Source: Prevotella sp. Rep29
GTDB taxonomy: Bacteria > Bacteroidota > Bacteroidia > Bacteroidales > Bacteroidaceae
Direction of reading: 5' to 3'
DNA: 64,000 nucleotides
Assembly (NCBI RefSeq): GCF_019551475.1
Contig: NZ_CP047159.1
Location: 1,240,001 to 1,304,000 of the forward strand
Part shown: piece after piece, positions 9,165 to 17,651 of the stretch
Numbering within the stretch: the first letter of the stretch is position 1
How the letters are laid out: every line of letters begins with the position of its first letter
Program-made: the position numbers and the translations under genes
Notes under the pieces: generated by a model
Databases searched by the model: none
What the model was told of the DNA's origin: nothing
Seen by the model: the letters and a program-made list of their open reading frames with translations, nothing else

Positions 9165-11129
9165 ATGATGGAATATAGTTATGTATTTTTGATACTTCTG
9201 CTGCCACTTCTGTCCTTTCTTGTGTTAGGACTGGCAGGCATGAAGATGTCACATAAGACCGCAGGACTTATCGGGACAACCTCGTTGGGAATAGTGACTG
9301 CACTCTCTTATATGACAGCATTCAGCTATTTTACTGCGGACAGAGTGGATGGTGTTTTCCAGACACTGGTTCCTTACAACTTTACCTGGTTGCCGTTAGG
9401 GAAGTTGCATTTTGACATAGGAATCCTGTTGGATCCTATTTCAGTCATGATGCTCATTGTCATCTCAACGGTATCACTCATGGTGCATATCTATTCGTTT
9501 GGATATATGCATGGAGAGAAGGGATTCCAGCGCTATTACGCATTCCTTTCGCTGTTCACCATGTCAATGCTCGGATTGGTTGTCGCAACCAATATTTTCC
9601 AGATGTATCTCTTCTGGGAGTTGGTAGGTGTTTCTTCCTATCTGCTGATTGGCTTCTATTACAAGACCCATGAAGCTGTTGCTGCTTCCAAGAAGGCGTT
9701 TATCGTGACCCGTTTCGCAGATATGTTCTTCTTGATAGGTATCCTTATCTTCGGATACTATACCGAGTCGTTCAGCTTCTCTTTTGCCGGCGATGTGGTG
9801 ATGGGCGAGGGCGCTGCTCCGTTCATTGAGGCAAATGCGGCAAAGGCGATGGCGGCAGGAGCCATGATTCTTCCGACAGCTTTGGTGCTCATGTTCATCG
9901 GTGGTGCCGGTAAGAGTGCAATGTTCCCGCTTCATATCTGGTTGCCCGATGCAATGGAAGGTCCGACACCTGTCAGTGCTTTGATTCACGCAGCCACGAT
10001 GGTCGTTGCCGGTGTATTCCAGATTGCCCGTATGTTCCCGCTGTGGATTGAATACGCTCCACAGGCAATGAGCATTGTTGTCTGGGTAGGTGTGTTTACG
10101 GCATTCTATGCAGCGGCTGTTGCTTGCGCGCAGAGTGATATTAAGCGCGTGCTTGCTTTCTCAACGATTTCTCAGATTGCATTTATGATGGTGGCACTTG
10201 GCGTCTGCCTGCCCGGTCATCATGGTGCGGTGCTTGACAATCACGCTCAGTTGGGTTACATGGCTTCCATGTTCCATCTGTTTACACATGCTATGTTCAA
10301 AGCATGTCTGTTCCTCGGAGCTGGTTGTATCATTCATGCCGTTCATTCTAATGAGATGGCAATGATGGGTGGCTTGCGCAAGTATATGCCTATTACCCAC
10401 ATCACGTTCCTCATCAGCTGTTTGGCGATTGCGGGCATTCCTCCGTTCTCAGGCTTCTTCTCAAAGGATGAAATCCTGACGGCATCGATGCAGTATAGCC
10501 CTGTTGTGGGATGGATTATGACAGGAGTAGCCGCCATGACAGCGTTCTACATGTTCCGTCTGTATTACGGCATTTTCTGGGGAACAGAAAACAAGGAAGC
10601 GCATGCTCACCACACGCCCCACGAAGCACCGCTCACCATGACCATTCCATTGATATTCCTGTCTTTGGTGACAATTGGTGCCGGATTCATTCCTTTCGGT
10701 CATTTCGTGAGCGCCAGCGGTGAGGCATATGATATACATCTTGATTGGACCGTTGCAGGAACGAGCATTGTCGTTGCTGTTTGCAGTATTTTGCTTGCCA
10801 CTTATATCTATAAAGGCGAGAAGCAGCCTGTTGCAGACAAGCTCTACAAGGCGTTCCCCAAACTCCATCGCGCGGCTTATAAGCGTTTCTATATGGATGA
10901 GGTTTATCAGTTCGTTACTCACAAGATTATTTTTAATCTCGTTTCAAAACCCATCGCGTGGTTTGACCGTCGCGTCATTGACGGAACATTCAACTTCATG
11001 GCATGGGGAACGAACGAAGCAGGAGAGAGTATTCGTGGTTGGCAGAGCGGCGATGTGCGCCACTATGCGGTATGGATTCTTACCGGTGCGGTAGCTCTGA
11101 CACTCATCTTATTAGCGTTTGCAGTTTGA
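9165..11129 (+). CDS. nuoL: NADH-quinone oxidoreductase subunit L
   Basis: This 654-aa antiporter-like subunit has about 16 helices and the long C-terminal lateral region of NuoL. Visible hallmarks are FWELVGVSSYLLIGFYY (key Glu of helix 5), GAGKSAMFPLHIWLPDAMEGPTPVS split around the functional Lys, and IHAATMVVAG. Two adjacent ATG codons (9165, 9168) are possible starts. It is one of the three proton-pumping modules, with NuoM and NuoN. Confidence 0.95.
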   Translation: MMEYSYVFLILLLPLLSFLVLGLAGMKMSHKTAGLIGTTSLGIVTALSYMTAFSYFTADRVDGVFQTLVPYNFTWLPLGKLHFDIGILLDPISVMMLIVISTVSLMVHIYSFGYMHGEKGFQRYYAFLSLFTMSMLGLVVATNIFQMYLFWELVGVSSYLLIGFYYKTHEAVAASKKAFIVTRFADMFFLIGILIFGYYTESFSFSFAGDVVMGEGAAPFIEANAAKAMAAGAMILPTALVLMFIGGAGKSAMFPLHIWLPDAMEGPTPVSALIHAATMVVAGVFQIARMFPLWIEYAPQAMSIVVWVGVFTAFYAAAVACAQSDIKRVLAFSTISQIAFMMVALGVCLPGHHGAVLDNHAQLGYMASMFHLFTHAMFKACLFLGAGCIIHAVHSNEMAMMGGLRKYMPITHITFLISCLAIAGIPPFSGFFSKDEILTASMQYSPVVGWIMTGVAAMTAFYMFRLYYGIFWGTENKEAHAHHTPHEAPLTMTIPLIFLSLVTIGAGFIPFGHFVSASGEAYDIHLDWTVAGTSIVVAVCSILLATYIYKGEKQPVADKLYKAFPKLHRAAYKRFYMDEVYQFVTHKIIFNLVSKPIAWFDRRVIDGTFNFMAWGTNEAGESIRGWQSGDVRHYAVWILTGAVALTLILLAFAV

Positions 11130-11164
11130 TTATAATGTGTAATGAAATAACAAATAATTAGAAA

Positions 11165-12664
11165 ATGAGTATACTGACATTATTTGTAGTGATTCCCGTC
11201 CTGATGTTGCTGGGTCTTTGGTTGGCTCGCAACCTGAATCAGGTGCGTGGTGTGATGGTAGTAGGTTCAACGCTGTTGCTTGCTTTTTCCATCTATTTGA
11301 CAATAGCATTTATCCAAGCGCGCAATGCCGGCAACCACGATGTGATGCTTTTCACAGCCAGCCACATGTGGTTTGCTCCGCTCAACATTGCCTATTCGGT
11401 GGGAGTTGACGGTATATCGGTAGTGATGCTGCTGCTTTCAAGTGTGATTGTCTTTACAGGAACTTTTGCCTCATGGCAGTTGAAGCCGTTGACGAAAGAA
11501 TATTTCCTTTGGTTCACCTTACTTTCAACGGGTGTTTACGGATTCTTTATCTGCACAGACATGTTCACCATGTTTATGTTCTATGAGGTAGCGCTTATCC
11601 CAATGTACTTATTGATAGGTGTGTGGGGTAGTGGTGCCAAGGAATATGCCGCCATGAAGCTCACCTTGATGCTGATGGGAGGTTCGGCGTTGCTGATACT
11701 TGGTATTCTTGGAATCTACTTCTTCAGCGGTGCACAGACGATGAATGTGATTGAGATAGCCGCTCTCCACAATATCCCGATGGAAGTCCAGAAGATATTC
11801 TTCCCGTTCGTTTTCATTGGTTTCGGTGTTCTTGGTGCACTTTTCCCATTCCATACATGGTCTCCCGACGGTCATGCTTCAGCGCCGACAGCAGTGTCTA
11901 TGCTCCATGCCGGTGTGCTGATGAAGTTGGGAGGTTACGGCTGTTTCCGCATCGCCATGTATCTGTTGCCTGAGGCAGCGCAGGAATTGTCTTGGATATT
12001 CCTTATCTTGACGACCATCTCTGTGGTCTATGGTGCACTGTCAGCTTGTGTGCAGACCGACTTGAAGTATATCAATGCCTATTCATCGGTTTCTCACTGC
12101 GGCTTGGTGTTGTTTGCCTTGCTGATGATGACCCGGACATCGTGCACGGGAGCTATCCTTCAGATGCTCTCACATGGTCTGATGACAGCCCTCTTCTTTG
12201 CACTTATCGGTATGATTTACGGCAGGACGCATACCCGTGACGTCCGCAAACTTGGCGGATTGATGAAAATCATGCCATTCCTTTCAGTGGGATATGTCAT
12301 TGCCGGTTTGGCAAACTTAGGACTTCCGGGCTTCTCGGGCTTCATTGCCGAGATGACCATCTTTGTGGGTTCATTTGCCAATGCCGATACGTTCCACCGC
12401 GTAGCCACGATCATCGCTTGCGGTTCGATTGTGGTAACAGCTGTTTACATCTTGCGTGTCGTAGGAAAAATCCTCTTCCAGAAGGTGGCAGATCCGCATT
12501 ATGAGACACTGACCGATGCGACGTGGGACGAGCGTTTCGCCGTAGGATGTCTGATTTTCTGTGTAGCAGGTCTTGGCGTAGCTCCGCTGTGGGCAAGTAA
12601 CGTCATCAGCGATGCCGTCGGACCGATATTGAGTTTGGTTAATCCAGCGTTTGCTAATATCTAA
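11165..12664 (+). CDS. nuoM: NADH-quinone oxidoreductase subunit M
   Basis: This 499-aa antiporter-like subunit has about 14 helices. It shows MFYEVALIPMYLLIG (conserved Glu), FPFHTWSPDGHASAPTAVS (with flanking helices), LHAGVLMKLGGYG and SHGLMTALFF, all NuoM landmarks. It follows nuoL after 35 bases and precedes nuoN by 15 bases, with an AAAGGAGG-like purine stretch just before nuoN. Confidence 0.95.
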   Translation: MSILTLFVVIPVLMLLGLWLARNLNQVRGVMVVGSTLLLAFSIYLTIAFIQARNAGNHDVMLFTASHMWFAPLNIAYSVGVDGISVVMLLLSSVIVFTGTFASWQLKPLTKEYFLWFTLLSTGVYGFFICTDMFTMFMFYEVALIPMYLLIGVWGSGAKEYAAMKLTLMLMGGSALLILGILGIYFFSGAQTMNVIEIAALHNIPMEVQKIFFPFVFIGFGVLGALFPFHTWSPDGHASAPTAVSMLHAGVLMKLGGYGCFRIAMYLLPEAAQELSWIFLILTTISVVYGALSACVQTDLKYINAYSSVSHCGLVLFALLMMTRTSCTGAILQMLSHGLMTALFFALIGMIYGRTHTRDVRKLGGLMKIMPFLSVGYVIAGLANLGLPGFSGFIAEMTIFVGSFANADTFHRVATIIACGSIVVTAVYILRVVGKILFQKVADPHYETLTDATWDERFAVGCLIFCVAGLGVAPLWASNVISDAVGPILSLVNPAFANI

Positions 12665-12679
12665 AAAGGAGGCAGGAAT

Positions 12680-14110
12680 ATGAATTACAATCAATTTTTT
12701 AATATGATTCCAGAAGCCATTCTCGTGGCTATTCTGATAATAGTCTTCATAGCAGACTTTGCATCTTCCAAGAAAGAAGAGCGTAAATGGTTCAATCCGT
12801 TGGTTTGTCTGTTGATGTTAGCACAGCTTGCGGTGAGCTTCATACCTCAAGAACCCGTTACGGCATTCGGCGGCATGTACGTCACATCAGCTGCCGTCAA
12901 CGTGATGAAGACCATCCTCTCAGCAGGAACCTTAATTGTTCTCATCATGAGTCGCCAGTGGATTTCACGTCCAGACAGCCGCGCTCGCGAAGGAGAGTTC
13001 TACATGCTTGTCATATCCACCTTGCTGGGTATGTTCGTAATGATGTCGTCAGGACACTTCTTGCTGTTCTTCCTCGGATTGGAAATGGCATCCGTGCCGA
13101 TGGCATGCCTCGTGGCACTCGACAAATACCGCAATAATTCAGCAGAGGGAGCAGCGAAGTTCATCCTGACAGCCACCTTCTCGAGTGGAGTGATGCTGTT
13201 CGGTATATCATTCCTTTATGGCATTTGCGGCACGCTCTATTTTGCTGATATGACAGGAAAACTGGTACTTAGCCCGTTGGCTTTGATGGGACTCGTGTTC
13301 TTCTTCAGCGGACTTGGCTTCAAAATCTCTCTGGTACCATTCCATTTCTGGACGGCAGACACCTATCAAGGTGCTCCGACTATCGTGACAGGATACCTGA
13401 GCGTGGTTTCGAAAGGAGCTGCAGCCTTCACACTGATGACCATCCTCATGAAGGTCTTTGTGAATATGGTGGCAGAATGGCAGATGATGCTCTACGTTGT
13501 CATTGTCCTTTCCATCACGATAGCTAACCTCTTTGCGATGCGCCAGAAAGACTTGAAGCGCTTCATGGCGTTCAGCTCCATCTCACAAGCCGGCTACATC
13601 ATGCTGGCTGTGGTTGGAAACAGCCAGACGGGTGTGACGGCTTTGTCGTTCTACGTACTTGTCTATGTGGTTGCCAACCTGAGCGTATTCTCCGTAATCA
13701 GTGCAGTTGAGCAAAACAATAACGGGACAACCGACATGGATGATTACAACGGTTTCTATCGCACGAATCCGAAATTGGCATTCCTCATGACCGTTGCACT
13801 CTTCTCCCTGGCAGGTATTCCTCCGTTTGCCGGCATGTTCAGCAAGTTCTTTGTGTTCATGGCAGCAGCCGAGACGATGTCCACATTCGCATACGTTGTG
13901 GTCTTCATCGCTTTGCTCAACACGGTAGTCAGCCTTTATTACTATCTGCTCATCGTGAAAGCGATGTTCATCAAGGGCTCTGACAATCCGCTGCCGACAT
14001 TCAAGAGCGATTGCAACACAAAACTGGCGCTTGCCGTTTGTACATTGGGCATCGCAGCGTTTGGTATCTTCAGCTGCATCTATCAGTGGATTTATGCTGC
14101 AACGTTATAA
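12680..14110 (+). CDS. nuoN: NADH-quinone oxidoreductase subunit N
   Basis: This 476-aa antiporter-like subunit is the last gene of the nuo operon. It shows [18 protein letters not shown] (conserved Glu), [20 protein letters not shown] split around the functional Lys, and [18 protein letters not shown] near the C-terminus. A strong terminator begins 30 bases after the stop. Confidence 0.95.
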   Translation: MNYNQFFNMIPEAILVAILIIVFIADFASSKKEERKWFNPLVCLLMLAQLAVSFIPQEPVTAFGGMYVTSAAVNVMKTILSAGTLIVLIMSRQWISRPDSRAREGEFYMLVISTLLGMFVMMSSGHFLLFFLGLEMASVPMACLVALDKYRNNSAEGAAKFILTATFSSGVMLFGISFLYGICGTLYFADMTGKLVLSPLALMGLVFFFSGLGFKISLVPFHFWTADTYQGAPTIVTGYLSVVSKGAAAFTLMTILMKVFVNMVAEWQMMLYVVIVLSITIANLFAMRQKDLKRFMAFSSISQAGYIMLAVVGNSQTGVTALSFYVLVYVVANLSVFSVISAVEQNNNGTTDMDDYNGFYRTNPKLAFLMTVALFSLAGIPPFAGMFSKFFVFMAAAETMSTFAYVVVFIALLNTVVSLYYYLLIVKAMFIKGSDNPLPTFKSDCNTKLALAVCTLGIAAFGIFSCIYQWIYAATL

Positions 14111-14140
14111 GTACTAAACATCTGTTCAATCAATATAAAA

Positions 14141-14173
14141 AGCCGGAAGATGTTGCGTCTTCCGGCTTTTTTG
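14141..14173 (+). terminator. Terminator of the nuo operon
   Basis: A perfect 10-bp stem (14141-14150 with 14158-14167) is preceded by an A-run and followed by TTTTTT, giving a strong rho-independent terminator. Confidence 0.9.
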
Positions 14174-14175
14174 TT

Positions 14176-14183
14176 TATATTTG
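14176..14183 (+). promoter_or_regulatory. -7 box (TATATTTG) for ridA
   Basis: TATATTTG lies directly after the nuo terminator and 28 bases before the ridA ATG. Confidence 0.65.
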
Positions 14184-14211
14184 CAACACGAACAAATCAA
14201 TCTAACAACTT

Positions 14212-14589
14212 ATGAAAAAACAATTGAATACAGAAAAGGCTCCGGCAGCGATCGGACCTTACAGTCAGGCGATTGAAGCCAATGGAACAATATTCCTTTC
14301 AGGTCAGTTGCCCATTGATCCGGCAACAGGTTCATTCCCCGAAGGCGGAATCAAAGAGCAGACTCGCCAGTCACTCCTCAACGCTCAAGCCATCCTTCGC
14401 TCGGCAGAACTTGATTTGAGCAATGTCGTGAAGACAACGGTTCTCCTTTCCGACATCAGCAATTTTGCAGCGATGAACGAGGTGTATGCCGAGTTTTTCT
14501 CTGCACCTTATCCCGGCCGTTCGGCATTTGCGGTGAAAGATTTACCCAAAGGCGCTTTGGTCGAAATCGAGATGATTGCCGTCAGATAG
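14212..14589 (+). CDS. ridA: RidA-family enamine/imine deaminase
   Basis: This 125-aa protein of the YjgF/YER057c/UK114 family hydrolyses reactive enamine/imine intermediates, such as 2-aminoacrylate from PLP enzymes. The diagnostic residues are present: APAAIGPYSQA at the N-terminus, the LSGQLPID strand, the catalytic Arg103 in PGRSAFAV and Glu118/Glu120 in LVEIEMI. Length is standard; it acts as a cytoplasmic trimer. It is a single-gene unit with its own -7 box, convergent with the reverse-strand TPR gene. Confidence 0.93.
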   Translation: MKKQLNTEKAPAAIGPYSQAIEANGTIFLSGQLPIDPATGSFPEGGIKEQTRQSLLNAQAILRSAELDLSNVVKTTVLLSDISNFAAMNEVYAEFFSAPYPGRSAFAVKDLPKGALVEIEMIAVR

Positions 14590-14648
14590 TTGCGTTCTTT
14601 CTATCCAGAGCAGTTTTTTTGAAAGAAGAAAGTAATCCTTTCAAAAAC

Positions 14649-14714
14649 CAAATTCAGTGGATTTGCTAATCAAATTCACTGAATTTGGTCTTCAATTTCA
14701 CTGAATTTGCTTGG
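14649..14714. repeat. Three 22-bp units with AAATTC..GAATTT palindromes
   Basis: Three units begin at 14649, 14671 and 14693, spaced exactly 22 bp. Each has an A/T-flanked palindromic core close to AAATTCACTGAATTT plus a 7-nt spacer. A perfect 12-bp inverted repeat (14648-14659 with 14677-14688) lets the first two units fold as a hairpin. The array fills the gap between the convergent ends of ridA and the reverse-strand TPR gene, so it may end transcription in both directions. Confidence 0.75.
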
Positions 14715-14722
14715 AGGAAGTT

Positions 14723-15439
14723 CTATTTCTGCGTGTCGGTTGGCAGCAGAATAGAATCAATAAGGTGCGGTGTTGCTTGCGGTTGCTGGAGCGAATCGGT
14801 CAAATGCAAGATAGAATCGCCAGGCATTTGAATGGAATCGCCGGGCAGGTCAGTGCTGTCCGGCATGATATAGCCTTCGCATCCCTTAATCATGTTTTGT
14901 ATCTGTGCAACGCGCGGTTGCAGTTCTGACGTGTCGCGGTGGGCTTTGTAGGAAGAAAGCGCATTGCGGAAATTCTCAAGTGCGTCCTCCCAGTTTTCCC
15001 GGAACATGTGGCAGAAGCCCATCCTGTAGAAGATGTCTCCCTTTTCGCGGTCGTAGCAGAGCGCCAGCGCCTGTTCATAATAGGGGATGGCTTTCTCGTA
15101 TTGGTGGAGCTGGAAATGGCTTTCGCCCGCCGTGTAATAATATACAGAGCGTTCGTGAGGATTGAAAAGGTGCAGTTGCGGGATGGCTGATTCGAGATAT
15201 TGGCACGCCTTTTCGTATTGCCACTCATGATAATAGCATACCCCCATGTAGGCATGGAAGCGCGGATTGAGTTCGTATTGTTTGTCTAATTGTTCGAAAA
15301 GCAGGAGTGCCTCATGGTATTTGGCAGCGGTGAAATATTCAAGCGCCATCCCCAGTTTCTCGCTGTCACGAGGCTTTTGCGCATGGAAGGGCAGCACGCA
15401 GAGCGCAACGATAATCAGTATGTAGAAACTACGTTTCAT
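14723..15439 (-). CDS. Secreted tetratricopeptide-repeat protein
   Basis: This 238-aa protein has a signal peptide (MKRSFYILIIVALCVLPFHA) and about four TPR-like helix pairs (residues 30-175; for example EKAIPYYEQALALCYDREKG and DALENFRNALSSY pieces). The C-terminal tail (about 195-238) is a low-complexity run of DS and PGDS dipeptides (DLPGDSIQMPGDSIL), unusual for a TPR protein and probably disordered. It is the last gene of a reverse-strand unit with the M64 peptidase (32-bp gap) and folK. A periplasmic scaffold role is inferred from the domains only. Confidence 0.75.
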   Translation of the reverse strand: MKRSFYILIIVALCVLPFHAQKPRDSEKLGMALEYFTAAKYHEALLLFEQLDKQYELNPRFHAYMGVCYYHEWQYEKACQYLESAIPQLHLFNPHERSVYYYTAGESHFQLHQYEKAIPYYEQALALCYDREKGDIFYRMGFCHMFRENWEDALENFRNALSSYKAHRDTSELQPRVAQIQNMIKGCEGYIMPDSTDLPGDSIQMPGDSILHLTDSLQQPQATPHLIDSILLPTDTQK

Positions 15440-15471
15440 TGCAGGTGTTTACAACGTGCTTGCAGCGTTCT

Positions 15472-16767
15472 CTATCGGGTATAGAAGTCTATCAGTCGTG
15501 TGAGTCCTAATTGACATGCCGGGCAGAAGTCTTCCACCTCGTTCGACCTCATTCTGCAGTCCTGACATGCCCGATAGACCCCTTTCAGGCTGTAGCCCGC
15601 TCCTTCGAAGAGCCCCACACGCTGCACGATGGTCTTTGGATTCTTTGAGAGTGGGGTGGGAACGGGTGTCCCTTTTTCGATGAGATGTTCCCATTTCCCG
15701 TTGAAATCTTTCAGTGTCGTCAGGTTGGGCTCCCACGGTTCAATGTCGGCGGGATACATGGGAATCTGTTCTTCTTCGTAGGCATACTCATCGCCCAGTC
15801 CGCCGAAACTGTGTCCGAACTCGTGAACCACCACTTGTTTGAACATCGGGTGGTGTGTCATGGAGAGGTTGTATGAATTGAGGATGCCTCCTCCGCCGTA
15901 CTGTTCCGTGTTGACCAGCACGATGATGTGCTCGTATGGCGTGCCAGCCAGCAGGTTGTGAAGGTCTTTCAGGTGCAGCGTCGTCAGATAGCGGCTGCTG
16001 TAGAACGTGTCAAAATGCGAGCTGAGGGCGGTGTTTTTCCATATATTCCTGCGGGGAATGCTCGTTCCGCTTTCTTCCGAAGCGGCTTTTACGGCAATGA
16101 CATGGAAGCGTTCTTTCATCGACTTGAAGGGCTCGTGCTCGAAAAGCGCATCGTTGGCAGTCTTCACGTCTTTAAGAAACACGGGCATCTCCGCCTCCGT
16201 ATATCCCTCAGCGATATAGGCTATGTGTATGCAGCGCGTCGTGTCCTTGGCTTCCTGGATGACGTCATACGGTGTGACGTTTTGTTCTCCGATGCTGTGA
16301 ATGAGGATATCGTCGGGCACGACGGTGTGTGTCATTTCTGCAATCGTTTCGCGCCGGTTGTTTTTCAGTACGACGGTCACGTCGGCAGTATCGATGGGCA
16401 TGGGCACCAGGAAGACATTTTGGAAGGCTTTTCTGATGGTTTTCGCTTCGTCATAGGACAGCCATTCCTGGAAGAGGGTAGAGAACGACTGTCGGTAGAT
16501 GACGTCTTTCGTGCGATGTGAGCGGACGATAATCTGTCCGTTTCCCTCTACGGGGACTTCAGCAAGTCGTTGCCGCTTGCCATACCAGCCGGGAATCTTG
16601 TTCAGTTCATCGACCGAAATCTCCTGACGCTCTGCGTTACCGGAGAAAATATAGTCTATGCGCAACGTCTGGTTGGTGAAATACTGCTCAAACTCTTGCG
16701 CATGGATGGTGGTTACCCAGCATAGTAACATCATGCAGCCAACCAACTTTCTTACCTGTCTCATCAT
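15472..16767 (-). CDS. Secreted M64-family metallopeptidase
   Basis: This 431-aa protein has an N-terminal signal peptide (residues 1-24, ending IHA), an M64_N-like beta domain (about 25-150) and a peptidase M64 domain with the zinc motif HEFGHSFGGLGDEY at about residues 315-328. The HExGH-type His ligands and the downstream GDEY match the IgA-peptidase M64 family. The short Cys-rich C-terminal part (CQDCRMRS, CPACQLG) has four Cys that could bind metal or form disulfides. Family M64 is named for IgA cleavage in one clostridial member; the substrate here is unknown. It lies between folK and the TPR gene in one operon. Confidence 0.85.
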   Translation of the reverse strand: MMRQVRKLVGCMMLLCWVTTIHAQEFEQYFTNQTLRIDYIFSGNAERQEISVDELNKIPGWYGKRQRLAEVPVEGNGQIIVRSHRTKDVIYRQSFSTLFQEWLSYDEAKTIRKAFQNVFLVPMPIDTADVTVVLKNNRRETIAEMTHTVVPDDILIHSIGEQNVTPYDVIQEAKDTTRCIHIAYIAEGYTEAEMPVFLKDVKTANDALFEHEPFKSMKERFHVIAVKAASEESGTSIPRRNIWKNTALSSHFDTFYSSRYLTTLHLKDLHNLLAGTPYEHIIVLVNTEQYGGGGILNSYNLSMTHHPMFKQVVVHEFGHSFGGLGDEYAYEEEQIPMYPADIEPWEPNLTTLKDFNGKWEHLIEKGTPVPTPLSKNPKTIVQRVGLFEGAGYSLKGVYRACQDCRMRSNEVEDFCPACQLGLTRLIDFYTR

Positions 16768-16806
16768 CGGTGGTGGTGTGTGTTTTTTACTTAAAAATCA
16801 TGAACC

Positions 16807-17208
16807 TTACAGTTCTTTTTCCTGTCGCTTCATTTCGTTGATTTCCCTCATCAGTGCCCTGATGTATCCGCGCTGCCAGTCTTCCTTGTGGAAAATCTCG
16901 TCGTCGTATTTGAGAATGTCAATATCAACCGTGATGGTACCCTTTGAGCGCTTGCCTTTCGTGTCGCCACATTTGCGCTCAATCTGCTTGAAAGCCCTGA
17001 CGATTTGCTTGGCACCGTGTCTCGTCGTTGCCAATGCCAGGCAGTTCAGGAATTTGTCTGATTCGGCATCCACGGGGTTGGTCCATTTCTCTGTCGTAAA
17101 GGTCATGTCAGGCAGTAGCGTCAACAATGCTCTTTTTGCAAGGGTCATGTTCAGATCGTGGTCAACGTTTGTTCCGATCGAGATAATTAATTCATGCGTC
17201 TTGTTCAT
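16807..17208 (-). CDS. folK: HPPK-like 6-hydroxymethyl-7,8-dihydropterin pyrophosphokinase
   Basis: This 133-aa protein fits a short HPPK. The N-terminal ELIISIGTN corresponds to the GSN strand, NPVDAESDKFLNC to the pterin-binding region, and TITVDIDIL to the catalytic DxD that binds two Mg ions. HPPK transfers pyrophosphate from ATP in folate synthesis. It is shorter than the about 155-160 aa of E. coli FolK and lacks part of the C-terminal region, as do other small Bacteroidales homologues. It is the first gene of the reverse-strand unit, with a -7 box at 17255-17262. Confidence 0.75.
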   Translation of the reverse strand: MNKTHELIISIGTNVDHDLNMTLAKRALLTLLPDMTFTTEKWTNPVDAESDKFLNCLALATTRHGAKQIVRAFKQIERKCGDTKGKRSKGTITVDIDILKYDDEIFHKEDWQRGYIRALMREINEMKRQEKEL

Positions 17209-17254
17209 TTCAATATTCCTTATTATATATACCTTGTTCTATTCTTTCGACTTG

Positions 17255-17262
17255 CAAAAATA
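17255..17262 (-). promoter_or_regulatory. -7 box (TATTTTTG) for the folK operon
   Basis: On the minus strand the sequence reads TATTTTTG, about 46 bases before the folK start. Confidence 0.5.
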
Positions 17263-17300
17263 GTAATAATTTTCTTTATATGCTAATATTTCACTTTTTT

Positions 17301-17499
17301 TAACCCAAATCAGTCGTTAGACTTTGTGTTCAGAGTGTTGTTTGCTTTGTGCAGATGTCTTCAACCTTTCTCGACGGCGTAGCGGGCTACGGCGAGAGGA
17401 AGATTGGAGGCAGATGCCGAAGCAAATGATGCTATGACACGAAGAGCAGAACATCACTACAAAAATATTTAATGGCGTTCTAATGACCGATTCGGGTTT
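17301..17499. mobile_element. MITE-like element with 21-bp terminal inverted repeats
   Basis: The ends AACCCAAATCAGTCGTTAGA (17302-17321) and the reverse complement of 17478-17498 (AACCCGAATCGGTCATTAGA) match at 17 of 21 positions over 21 bp. Between them lie about 155 bp without a credible ORF, including an imperfect GC-rich hairpin near 17370-17397. The structure fits a non-autonomous miniature transposable element in the divergent gap between folK and the LysM gene. No clear target-site duplication was identified. Confidence 0.55.
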
Positions 17500-17508
17500 T
17501 ATAATAAT

Positions 17509-17544
17509 ACAGCGAAAGGCGCCTGTGCTTTCGTCTTTCGCTGT
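17509..17544. terminator. Strong hairpin beside the MITE-like element
   Basis: A perfect 10-bp stem (17509-17518 with 17535-17544; ACAGCGAAAG/CTTTCGCTGT) encloses a 16-nt loop. Only a short TTT follows, so it may be a terminator or an insulating hairpin. Confidence 0.45.
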
Positions 17545-17616
17545 TTGAAGTGGATATTTGCGCAAAGAAATTTCGTTTCTTTCTCCCAACCTTATGTCGG
17601 ATTCGAGAATTTTGTT

Positions 17617-17624
17617 TATATTTG
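17617..17624 (+). promoter_or_regulatory. -7 box (TATATTTG) for the LysM gene
   Basis: TATATTTG lies 28 bases before the ATG at 17652, the same distance as in the ridA promoter. It supports that start over the longer open frame reaching back to 17550. Confidence 0.65.
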
Positions 17625-17651
17625 CAACATCATCAAAGAATCCAGAGACCA

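Noticed and set aside
15928..16521. Forward-strand 197-codon ORF
   Set aside because: It is a shadow of the M64 peptidase gene on the reverse strand.
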